A model generated the notes under the pieces. The model was given only the letters and a program-made list of their open reading frames with translations. It made no database searches and was not told the origin of the DNA. Shown here piece by piece: positions 6,185-13,701 of a stretch of DNA of 13,701 nucleotides; the stretch's first letter is position 1; each line of letters starts with the position of its first letter. The translations under genes were made by a program, and so were the position numbers. This DNA is from Dokdonella_A sp038237055. GTDB taxonomy: Bacteria; Pseudomonadota; Gammaproteobacteria; Xanthomonadales; Rhodanobacteraceae. Location: assembly GCA_038237055.1 (NCBI GenBank), contig JBBRZD010000053.1, positions 1 through 13,701 of the forward strand, given 5' to 3'.

Positions 6185-7429
6185 TCAGCCGAGCAGCTTG
6201 CGCACCTTGATGATCGCCGCGATGAAGCGGTCGATCTCGGCGTGCGTGTTGTAGAACGCGAGCGAAGCGCGCAACGTCGCCGGCACGCCATAGAACTGCA
6301 TCAGCGGATGCGCGCAATGATGGCCTGAGCGCACGGCAACGCCCTCGTGATCCAGCAATGTCGCCAGATCGTGGGCATGCGCGCCTTCGATGAGAAACGA
6401 GATTACCGGCACCTTGTGCGCGGCTTCGCCGAAAATGCGCAGGCCGGCAATCGCCTTCAGCTCACGTGTTGCATGCTCGAGGAGGTCTTGCTCGTACGCG
6501 CCCATGCGCACATAGCCGAGCGCCTGCACGTAGTCGATTGCCGCGCCGAGACCGACGAATCCGGCGATATTCGGCGTGCCCGCTTCGAAACGATGCGGTG
6601 GGTCGGCAAACGTGGTGCCTTCGAAACGCACTTCGCGGATCATCTCGCCGCCGCCAAAAAACGGCGGCATGTCGCGCAGGAGTTCCTTGCGCGCCCACAG
6701 TGCGCCGGTGCCCGTCGGGCCGTACGCCTTGTGGCCGGTTACCGTATAGAAATCGCAACCCAGCGCGCGCACGTCGACGCTCAGATGCGGCACCGCCTGC
6801 GAGCCATCAACCAGCAGCGGGATGCCACGCTTGCGCGCCTCGCGCGCGAGCTCGGCAATCGGATTGATCGTGCCGAGCACATTCGACACATGCGTAACCG
6901 CCGCAAGCCGCACCTTAGGCGTGAGCAAGTCGATGAAACGTTCGACGATCAGTTCGCCACGCTCGGTGATCGGCGCGACTTTGAGTTTCGCACCTGCGCG
7001 ATCGCACATCAGCTGCCACGGCACGATGTTTGCGTGGTGTTCCATCGTCGTGACGACGATTTCGTCGCCTGCCTGCAGCCGCGGTTGCACGTAACTGTAT
7101 GCCACCAGATTGATTGCCTGCGTGGTGCCGCTGGTCAGCACGATCTCGTCACGCGATGACGCATTGAGCAGGCGCGCCAAGTTGTCGCGTGTCGCTTCAT
7201 ACGCAGCCGTCGCCTCCTCGCCGAGCTGGTGCACGGCGCGGGCAACATTGGCGTTTGTATCGCGATAGAAATGATCGACTGCCTCGATTACAGTCGCCGG
7301 CTTTTGTGAGGTATTGGCGTTGTCGAAATAGATCAACGGCTTGTCATGCACGCTGCGTTCAAGCAAGGGGAAATCGGCGCGGACGCTGTCCACGTCAAAT
7401 GCTTCGACCGGAGTGTGCAGGGCATTCAT
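6185..7429 (-). CDS. sufS: Cysteine desulfurase SufS
   Basis: PLP-dependent group II cysteine desulfurase (414 residues, normal length) that converts cysteine to alanine and passes the persulfide to SufU. Seen in the sequence: FDNANTSQKP at the substrate end, TSGTTQ (99-104), H131 (MEHHANIVPW), D208 and Q211 (VDGSQAVPH), PLP lysine K234 (TGHKAYGPTG), and catalytic C372 in RSGHHCAHPLM. H353, 19 residues before C372 (HAHD), corresponds to His342 of Bacillus SufS, which binds the SufU zinc during ligand exchange; E. coli SufS has Tyr there. The ATG at 7429 overlaps the sufD stop (ATGA), so translation is probably coupled. Confidence 0.97.
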   Translation of the reverse strand: MNALHTPVEAFDVDSVRADFPLLERSVHDKPLIYFDNANTSQKPATVIEAVDHFYRDTNANVARAVHQLGEEATAAYEATRDNLARLLNASSRDEIVLTSGTTQAINLVAYSYVQPRLQAGDEIVVTTMEHHANIVPWQLMCDRAGAKLKVAPITERGELIVERFIDLLTPKVRLAAVTHVSNVLGTINPIAELAREARKRGIPLLVDGSQAVPHLSVDVRALGCDFYTVTGHKAYGPTGTGALWARKELLRDMPPFFGGGEMIREVRFEGTTFADPPHRFEAGTPNIAGFVGLGAAIDYVQALGYVRMGAYEQDLLEHATRELKAIAGLRIFGEAAHKVPVISFLIEGAHAHDLATLLDHEGVAVRSGHHCAHPLMQFYGVPATLRASLAFYNTHAEIDRFIAAIIKVRKLLG

Positions 7430-8706
7430 GACAAGGTCTCCGCTTGCGGTAGGCGCGCGGCAAGCAAGGCATCGATGCGCGCGCGCAGTTCAGCCGGCGC
7501 GATATCCGTGAGCACTGCACCGCAAAATGCGCCGACCAGGATACGTCGCGCTAGATCGAGTGGGATGCCGCGCGAACGCAAGTAGAACAACGCACGTTCG
7601 TCGAGCTGTCCGACCGTCGCGCCGTGTGCAGCCTTGACTTCGTCCGCGTAGATTTCGAGGACCGGCTGCGTATCGATTTCCGCATGCGGTGACAGCAACA
7701 GATTCTTGTTGCTGAGCTGCGCATCGGCACCATCCGCACCTTCGGCGACGGTAATCGCACCATGGAATACGCCGCGTGCGCGCTGGTCGGCGACACCACG
7801 CCAGACGATGTCGCAAGCGGTGTCGCGTGCGTTGTGCGTGACAACCATGTGCGTATCTGCATGCTGACGCCCGCGCAGCGCGAATACGCCGCGCGAGTTG
7901 AACCGCGCACCATGACCGGCAAGATCGACGACGAGATCATGGCGCATCAAATGTGCTCCCGCTTCTATCGTGTGCATCGACAACAGCGCATCGCATTCGA
8001 GACGGAATTCGCTGCGCCGGATCAAGCTGATCGTGTCGGCGGCGTCCTGCACCTGCAGCAGATCCAGCCGCGCTCCAGCCGCCAGCGCGTAGCGCGCCAC
8101 CAGATTGCCGAGATGCGCATTCGCGCTCGCACCAACGTGATGCTCGATCACGCGCAGGGACGCGTCCGTACCCAGTTCGATCAGTGCGCGCAGATGCCAT
8201 GCCACGTCGTCCTCGGCGGAGCTGCCGACGAAAACGAGATGCACCGGCGCTTCGATGCTTGCGCCTGCAGCGACGCGCAGCAATGGGCCGTCCTGTGCCA
8301 GCACGCTGTTGAGGCGGACGAAACCATCGGCAGTCGAGGCCGTATTATGCTCAATGAATGCGACCGCAAGATCTTCCGGCCGACTGCCGAGCCGGCCGAC
8401 CTCCAACCCTTCGCACATCGCGTCGCTGGACAGGTCAGCACGGTATACGCCATTTACAAATACGAGGCGCGCAGTGGAAATGCCCGGCAATGCAAGCGCG
8501 TCGAAATCAATCGCGCGCATCGCCGCGCCACAGTCGCCGTCGACATAGCGACGTTGCTCGAGCGCACGCAGACTGGTGTACTTCCAAGCCTCATCGCGCG
8601 CACCAGGCAGACCGTCGTGCAACAAAGCGGCCGCCGCCTCGCGACGTTCGGCTGGAACGCCAGGAGCCGATTCACCGACCAGCGATTCGAGCAGCGCGCT
8701 CGCCAT
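7426..8706 (-). CDS. sufD: SufD, subunit of the SufBCD scaffold
   Basis: Fe-S assembly scaffold subunit that pairs with SufB and the SufC ATPase. The 426-residue length is normal. It has the N-terminal WKYTSL helix region (41-46), a long beta-helix core, and the C-terminal family signature GATVGQLDERALFYLRSRGI (362-381). H361 matches E. coli His360, part of the proposed cluster-assembly site at the SufB-SufD interface. The usual Cys two residues before it (Cys358 in E. coli) is Ala359 here. The start ATG is separated from the sufC stop by one base, and the stop overlaps the sufS start, so the order C-D-S is tightly coupled. Confidence 0.96.
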   Translation of the reverse strand: MASALLESLVGESAPGVPAERREAAAALLHDGLPGARDEAWKYTSLRALEQRRYVDGDCGAAMRAIDFDALALPGISTARLVFVNGVYRADLSSDAMCEGLEVGRLGSRPEDLAVAFIEHNTASTADGFVRLNSVLAQDGPLLRVAAGASIEAPVHLVFVGSSAEDDVAWHLRALIELGTDASLRVIEHHVGASANAHLGNLVARYALAAGARLDLLQVQDAADTISLIRRSEFRLECDALLSMHTIEAGAHLMRHDLVVDLAGHGARFNSRGVFALRGRQHADTHMVVTHNARDTACDIVWRGVADQRARGVFHGAITVAEGADGADAQLSNKNLLLSPHAEIDTQPVLEIYADEVKAAHGATVGQLDERALFYLRSRGIPLDLARRILVGAFCGAVLTDIAPAELRARIDALLAARLPQAETLS

Positions 8707-8707
8707 C

Positions 8708-9484
8708 TCAGGCAGCTCCAGCTCGGCTGTGATTCAACACTCGGCGCTCGGCGATCCAGGCATAACCGTGTTCTTCGAGCTTGAGCGCCAGACTCTTGTC
8801 GCCACTTTCGACGATGCGGCCATCCGCGAGCACATGCACGAAGTCCGGCACGATGTAGTCGAGCAGGCGCTGGTAGTGCGTGATCACCAGGAAGGCGCGC
8901 GCAGGATCGCGCATCGCGTTCACGCCATCGGCCACCATCTTCAGCGCGTCGATGTCGAGACCGGAGTCGGTCTCGTCGAGGATTGCGAGTTTTGGCTCAA
9001 GCAGCGCCATCTGGAAAATTTCATTGCGCTTCTTCTCCCCGCCGGAGAACCCTTCGTTGACCGCGCGATGCAGCAGCTCATCTTTCAGTTGCAACACGGC
9101 AAGCTTCTCGCGAACCCGTTTCAGGAACTGCATTGAATCCAGTTCGGTTTCGCCACGACGCTTGCGCTGCGCATTCAGCGCCGCACGCAGGAAATACGTG
9201 TTGTTCACGCCTGGAATCTCGACCGGATACTGGAACGCAAGGAACACGCCCGCGGCAGCACGCTCTTCCGGCTCGAGGTCGAGCAGATTCGCGCCGTTGT
9301 ACTCGACCGTGCCCTTTGTAACTTCGTAACCCTCGCGGCCGGCCAGCACATTGCCGAGCGTCGACTTGCCGGCGCCGTTCGGCCCCATGATCGCGTGCAT
9401 CTCGCCCGCCTTCACGTCGAGCGAAACGCCCTTTAGGATTTCCTTGCCAGCAACGCGGACATGGAGATTTTCGATCTTCAGCAT
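8708..9484 (-). CDS. sufC: SufC, ATPase of the SufBCD complex
   Basis: Cytosolic ABC-type ATPase of 258 residues that drives structural change in SufB-SufD. Walker A is GPNGAGKST (34-42), the Q-loop FQYP near 84-87, the signature FSGGEKKRNE (146-155), Walker B LAILDETDSGLD (167-178) and the switch His at 203 (ITHYQRLLDY), all typical of SufC. I chose ATG 9484 (MLKIENLHVRV), which has GGAAAA before it and gives the usual length; the frame stays open upstream to 9721 but that part would overlap the nucleotidyltransferase gene antiparallel to no family homology. A 65-base gap separates it from the inserted nucleotidyltransferase gene. Confidence 0.97.
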   Translation of the reverse strand: MLKIENLHVRVAGKEILKGVSLDVKAGEMHAIMGPNGAGKSTLGNVLAGREGYEVTKGTVEYNGANLLDLEPEERAAAGVFLAFQYPVEIPGVNNTYFLRAALNAQRKRRGETELDSMQFLKRVREKLAVLQLKDELLHRAVNEGFSGGEKKRNEIFQMALLEPKLAILDETDSGLDIDALKMVADGVNAMRDPARAFLVITHYQRLLDYIVPDFVHVLADGRIVESGDKSLALKLEEHGYAWIAERRVLNHSRAGAA

Positions 9485-9549
9485 TTCGTTTTTCCGTGTG
9501 ACATTGGTGCAATCGCTACGTGGTTCGCCGCTCGCCGGGTCGGCCATGC

Positions 9550-9996
9550 CTATCGTTGCCGCTTCTCGAACTCTTCCACATCCGCAAGATCCTTGGCGCG
9601 ACCACTCTCTCTCTTGTTGATGAGAAGATCCTCCAGCCCGATCAGCGGCACGCGCACGCCGCCCAGATTTCCATACACCCGTCTCGGGTAACAGTCGGCG
9701 AACTCGCGACCCGATATCCACGTCAGCAGGTCAATCCGGTTCGGCACTCGACCGATCATCAGAACGGCTTTAGGGTCGAGAAGATCAGCTTTCGAGAATT
9801 CGCAGAAACCAAATTCCGCCAATGCCGCCAATGTGTTGACGGCATTGACGTCACTACGTTCCAGCCAGAAATCAAGGTCTTCCGTCATGCGCACGAATCC
9901 GAGTGCATTGACGGCAGCACCGCCGACGATCAGGTAGCGAACATCATTCGCGTCGAGCAATCGAATGAACTCTTTCAAATCCTGGATCAGTTCCAT
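9550..9996 (-). CDS. MNT-like nucleotidyltransferase inserted in suf operon
   Basis: 148-residue protein of the pol-beta/minimal nucleotidyltransferase fold. It has the GG motif (VGGAAV, 24-29), the catalytic pair D40-x-D42 (TEDLDFW) and a third Asp at 89 (RIDLLT). Its C-terminal end LIGLEDLLINKRESGRAKDL is typical of stand-alone nucleotidyltransferases often found in toxin-antitoxin-like pairs (AbiEii/MNT relatives). The active site looks intact, so it may transfer a nucleotide to an RNA or protein, but the target is unknown. GAGG at 10003-10006, six bases before the ATG, supports this start even though it overlaps the upstream small gene by 53 bases. It splits sufB from sufC, and its GC content is lower than that of its neighbours, suggesting acquisition. 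Confidence 0.85.
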   Translation of the reverse strand: MELIQDLKEFIRLLDANDVRYLIVGGAAVNALGFVRMTEDLDFWLERSDVNAVNTLAALAEFGFCEFSKADLLDPKAVLMIGRVPNRIDLLTWISGREFADCYPRRVYGNLGGVRVPLIGLEDLLINKRESGRAKDLADVEEFEKRQR

Positions 9997-10144
9997 AGCG
10001 ATCCTCGATCACGCGTTGTCTGAGTTTGAGAAACATGTCCAGCCGTTCGTCGATGCTGAACTGCACATACTCTTCGACCATGCCGGGTTCTTCGCCGACC
10101 ACGAACTTGCGCGAAACACGCGGAAATTCACTTGATGCGACCAT
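9944..10144 (-). CDS. 66-aa protein of unknown function, partner of the nucleotidyltransferase
   Basis: Short, mostly charged protein (66 residues) that I do not recognise as a named family. It has no membrane segment or signal peptide. A central stretch, MVEEYVQFSIDERLDMFLKL, looks helical and amphipathic, followed by RQRVIEDRYGT. The ATG at 10144 has a good GGAG (10151-10154) six bases upstream; an alternative TTG at 10159 lacks this support. Its 3' end overlaps the nucleotidyltransferase gene by 53 bases, so the pair is probably co-translated. The position (small gene first, nucleotidyltransferase second) fits an antitoxin-like or accessory partner, which is inference from layout only. Confidence 0.7.
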   Translation of the reverse strand: MVASSEFPRVSRKFVVGEEPGMVEEYVQFSIDERLDMFLKLRQRVIEDRYGTDPGFERVHSIARRE

Positions 10145-10183
10145 CGGCGTCTCCGGCAAGCGTCATGCGGTTCTTTTTCATTC

Positions 10184-11680
<1,497 letters not shown>

Positions 11681-11704
11681 GGTGCGAGGCTGCCTCGAGT
11701 TGAT

Positions 11705-12148
11705 TCAAGCCGTTGCGACGCGCAACGGAATTGCGGCGCGTTTCGCTGGCGGCTTCACCATGTCGGCGAGCGTCACGCCCTGGAGCGCGCCTGCGATCGC
11801 CTGATTGATGCGCTGCCAGTTCACGCGTACGCCACAGTGCGGTTCGTGATCGCAGGAGCCTGCCTGCGCGCTGCACTCGGTCATTCCGATCGGGCCTTCC
11901 ATCGCAGTCACGATGTCGGCGATCGTGATGCGTTCGGGCATGCGTGCAAGGCGATAGCCGCCATTGATTCCGCGCGTCGACGTGACCAGTTCGGCTTGCG
12001 CCAGCTGCTTGAGCAGCTTGCTCACCGTGGGCACCTCAAGATGCGCTCGCTCGGCCAGGGCCTGCGCACTGAGCACACCATCGCCCGCGGCGACCAGACA
12101 GGTCATCACGACGGTCGCGTAATCGGTGAGTTTGCTGACGCGGAGCAT
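11705..12148 (-). CDS. Rrf2-family SUF operon regulator
   Basis: Fe-S sensing transcription factor of 147 residues in the Rrf2/IscR family, of the gammaproteobacterial SUF-regulator type. The N-terminal winged helix has KLTDYATVVM, a recognition helix around VPTVSKLLKQL (39-49), and the wing STRGINGGYRLA (57-68). Cys92, Cys99 and Cys105 are spaced like IscR's cluster ligands (92, 98, 104), with His104 or His101 as possible fourth ligand. It is the first gene of the suf operon, so it probably senses cluster supply and represses or activates its own operon. A candidate type-1 operator overlaps the promoter upstream. Confidence 0.95.
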   Translation of the reverse strand: MLRVSKLTDYATVVMTCLVAAGDGVLSAQALAERAHLEVPTVSKLLKQLAQAELVTSTRGINGGYRLARMPERITIADIVTAMEGPIGMTECSAQAGSCDHEPHCGVRVNWQRINQAIAGALQGVTLADMVKPPAKRAAIPLRVATA

Positions 12149-12173
12149 GGCAGCCGTGAATCGATTGAATCAG

Positions 12174-12186
12174 GACCGAAATAGTA
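12174..12186 (-). promoter_or_regulatory. Candidate IscR/Rrf2 type-1 operator core
   Basis: Read on the minus strand, TACTATTTCGGTC matches the core of the E. coli IscR type-1 site (GACTRWWWYAGTC) at 11 of 13 positions; the flanking half-sites match poorly. It covers the -10 box and likely start of transcription, as expected for repression by the product of the first gene. Confidence 0.45.
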
Positions 12187-12209
12187 CTGTTTAGCCGATC
12201 GCGGGTCAA
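12181..12209 (-). promoter_or_regulatory. Sigma70-type promoter of the suf operon
   Basis: TTGACC (12204-12209) and TACTAT (12181-12186) on the minus strand are separated by exactly 17 bases, with about 33 bases from the -10 to the regulator's ATG. This is the best promoter in the window. The leader also holds a GATTCA direct repeat (9-base period) within 12157-12172, of unknown meaning. Confidence 0.65.
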
Positions 12210-12224
12210 ACGGCCCAATCCCCG

Positions 12225-12242
12225 GCTGCCGTCGAAGGCAGC
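12225..12242. other. Short hairpin in the suf/amgK divergent region
   Basis: GCTGCC and GGCAGC form a perfect 6-bp stem with a GTCGAA loop, between the two divergent promoters. No T-run follows on either strand, so it is not a standard terminator. Confidence 0.35.
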
Positions 12243-12261
12243 ACGGCTCACGCGCGCAGCT

Positions 12262-12270
12262 TGCTAGACT
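12262..12270 (+). promoter_or_regulatory. Possible extended -10 of amgK-murU
   Basis: TGCTAGACT fits an extended -10 element (TGn followed by TAGACT), about 27 bases before the amgK GTG. No good -35 is seen 17 bases upstream. Low certainty. Confidence 0.3.
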
Positions 12271-12296
12271 GCGGCCGTCGCAACCCAGGATACGTC

Positions 12297-13346
12297 GTGA
12301 ACACCAGCCCGGAACGCACGAATGCTCGACGCGCTTTCGCTGAAGTCGCGCTTTCTGACTCCGACCTGACGATCGACGTGGCATCGGCAGATGCGAGCTT
12401 CCGCAGCTACTGGCGCGTGAGCGGTGCGCATGGCACGCGCATCGTGATGGATGCGCCGCCGGGCATGGAGGACATCGAAACCTGGCTCGACATCGGCGCG
12501 CGCCTGCGTGCTGCCGGCCTGCATGCGCCGCAGATATTTGCCATCGATCATGCGCAGGGCTTCGTGTTGATGGAAGACCTCGGCGTACGTACCTACCTGC
12601 CCGAATTGAACGCCGGCAGCGCGGATGCGTTGTACGCGGATGCGCTGGTCGCGCTCGTTCGCATGCAGACGCATGTCGACACGACCGGGCTTGCTTCGTT
12701 CGATCGCGCCTTCCTTCTCATGGAAATGGAGCTGCTGCCGGATTGGTTCCTCACACGCCATCTCGCGTTCGCTGCCACCGACGACGATCGCGACACCATT
12801 TCTGATGCATTTGCGTTCCTCGCACGGTCGGCGACCGAACAACCGCAGACTTTCATGCATCGCGACTACCACAGCCGCAATCTGCTGATCGTCGACGCAG
12901 ATTGTCGCGGCATCGAAACGCCAGCATTGCGCAATCCGGGCATCATCGACTTCCAGGGCGCGTTCGTTGGGCCGATTGCCTACGATCTCGCCTCCTTGCT
13001 GCGCGACTGCTACATCGAATGGGACACCGCGCGCGTTGAGGGCTGGATGGAAGGCCAACGCCGGCGACTGCTAAATGCAGGCTTGATATCGGCGGATATC
13101 GATACTGCGAAATTCCGACGCTGGTTCGACTTGATCGGATTGCAGCGCCACATCAAGGTACTCGGCATCTTCTGCCGGCTCTGGTACCGCGATGGCAAGG
13201 TGCAGTATCTGGCCGACTTGCCGCTGGTCTGGCGCTACGTGACCTCGGTCGCGCAACGCTATCCGGAACTCGCCGCCTTTGTCGCCCTGCTCGAACGCGC
13301 ACGCGGCAGTCGCGACATCACGCTCGTAAGCGAGGTAGGCGCATGA
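12297..13346 (+). CDS. amgK: N-acetylmuramate/N-acetylglucosamine anomeric kinase AmgK
   Basis: Cytosolic aminoglycoside-phosphotransferase-fold kinase that phosphorylates recycled MurNAc (and GlcNAc) at C1, the first step of the anabolic MurNAc recycling route that bypasses de novo UDP-MurNAc synthesis. The protein has about 349 residues. The GTG start is chosen because AGGA (12287-12290) lies six bases upstream; no ATG competes. Family features: SADASFRSYWRV (nucleotide-binding strand-loop), LMEDLG (hinge), the Brenner-type catalytic loop HRDYHSRN (H188, D190, N195) and metal-binding IIDFQGA (D218). It overlaps murU by ATGA, and this pairing makes the assignment strong. It is divergent from the suf operon. 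Confidence 0.93.
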   Translation: MNTSPERTNARRAFAEVALSDSDLTIDVASADASFRSYWRVSGAHGTRIVMDAPPGMEDIETWLDIGARLRAAGLHAPQIFAIDHAQGFVLMEDLGVRTYLPELNAGSADALYADALVALVRMQTHVDTTGLASFDRAFLLMEMELLPDWFLTRHLAFAATDDDRDTISDAFAFLARSATEQPQTFMHRDYHSRNLLIVDADCRGIETPALRNPGIIDFQGAFVGPIAYDLASLLRDCYIEWDTARVEGWMEGQRRRLLNAGLISADIDTAKFRRWFDLIGLQRHIKVLGIFCRLWYRDGKVQYLADLPLVWRYVTSVAQRYPELAAFVALLERARGSRDITLVSEVGA

Positions 13347-13701
13347 CGATCCGTTACGCGCTGATCTTCGCCGCCGGACGCGGCGAGCGCATGCGTCCTT
13401 TAACCGACACCACGCCAAAACCGCTGCTGCAAACTGGCGGGCGGATGCTGATCGAGCATCACCTCGAAAAGCTGGCCGCAGCCGGCGTACGCGACGTCGT
13501 CATCAACACCTCCCATCTGACCGCCCAATTTCCGACCGCGCTCGGCGATGGCGCGCGCTGGCACATGCGCATCCACTACAGCTACGAAGGTCCGACGCCG
13601 CTTGAAACCGGCGGCGGCATGAAGCATGCGTTGAGCGTGATCGGCGCGTCGCCCTTCATCGCGGTGAGCGCCGATATCGTCAGCGACTACGACTACGCAC
13701 A
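13343..13701 (+). CDS. murU: N-acetylmuramate-1-phosphate uridylyltransferase MurU, 3' end outside window
   Basis: Sugar-1-phosphate nucleotidyltransferase that makes UDP-MurNAc from MurNAc-1-phosphate and UTP, the step after AmgK. Only the first 119 residues are present. The nucleotide-binding signature AGRGERMRPLT (11-21) followed by PKPLL (26-30) is intact, as are the TPLETGGGMKHAL loop (85-97) and the metal-binding Asp111 in SADIVSDYDY. The start ATG overlaps the amgK stop (ATGA) with GAGG at 13332-13335, so the two are translationally coupled. A general glucose-1-phosphate type nucleotidyltransferase is the alternative, but the AmgK neighbour favours MurU. Confidence 0.92.
   Translation, partial: MTIRYALIFAAGRGERMRPLTDTTPKPLLQTGGRMLIEHHLEKLAAAGVRDVVINTSHLTAQFPTALGDGARWHMRIHYSYEGPTPLETGGGMKHALSVIGASPFIAVSADIVSDYDYA

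Noticed and set aside
6347..7159. 270-aa plus-strand open frame opposite sufS
   Set aside because: Arg/His-rich shadow of sufS codons without any domain.
7762..8784. Long 340-aa open frame on the plus strand opposite sufD
   Set aside because: It is antisense to a clearly conserved sufD; the composition (Arg/His/Gln rich) shows no domain and reflects the GC-rich codon pattern of the real gene.
9485..9721. N-terminal extension of SufC to an upstream start at 9721
   Set aside because: The extension has no homology to SufC and overlaps the nucleotidyltransferase gene on the same strand; ATG 9484 has a ribosome binding site and gives the normal length.
12225..12242. Hairpin as a terminator or attenuator
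   Set aside because: The 6-bp stem has no following T-run on either strand and lies upstream of both promoters' genes.

Overview
The window is a 13.7 kb, GC-rich piece of a bacterial chromosome. It looks gammaproteobacterial, most likely Lysobacterales/Xanthomonadales. The grounds are a suf operon led by an Rrf2 regulator of the type known from that group, codons rich in GCG/CGC/GAC, an AmgK-MurU cell-wall recycling pair, and an OprO/P-like porin. No rRNA, tRNA, CRISPR array or insertion sequence was recognised. Assignments come from reading the translations; no database was searched.

Left part (1-2769), minus strand: a damaged di-heme cytochrome c peroxidase (MauG/CcpA-like) gene followed after 21 bases by an outer-membrane porin that runs off the left edge. 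The peroxidase gene has a single-base frameshift and has lost its first CxxCH haem site. Its upstream region carries a plausible sigma70 promoter with a Fur-box-like palindrome at the expected transcription start, so the unit may be iron-responsive.

2770-4846, plus strand: a TctD/TctE-like (QseB/QseC-like) two-component system, response regulator then histidine kinase, overlapping by 8 bases. It is divergent from the peroxidase-porin unit, which is an obvious candidate target.

4819-12148, minus strand: a long SUF iron-sulfur cluster operon. In transcription order it is an Rrf2-type regulator, sufB, a two-gene insert (66-aa unknown protein plus a MNT-like nucleotidyltransferase), sufC, sufD, sufS, a sufU-type scaffold, a GNAT acetyltransferase and a small Rieske-type ferredoxin. 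Several junctions are ATGA overlaps or near-contacts. The SufS and SufU carry the residues expected of the zinc-ligand-swap SufS-SufU pair known from Bacillus, and no sufE or sufA is present here. The operon promoter (-35 TTGACC, 17-base spacer, -10 TACTAT) overlaps a good match to the core of the IscR/Rrf2 type-1 operator, suggesting autoregulation. The insert between sufB and sufC is visibly lower in GC and resembles a toxin-antitoxin-like module.

12297-13701, plus strand: amgK and the 5' part of murU, which turn recycled MurNAc into UDP-MurNAc. They are divergent from the suf operon.
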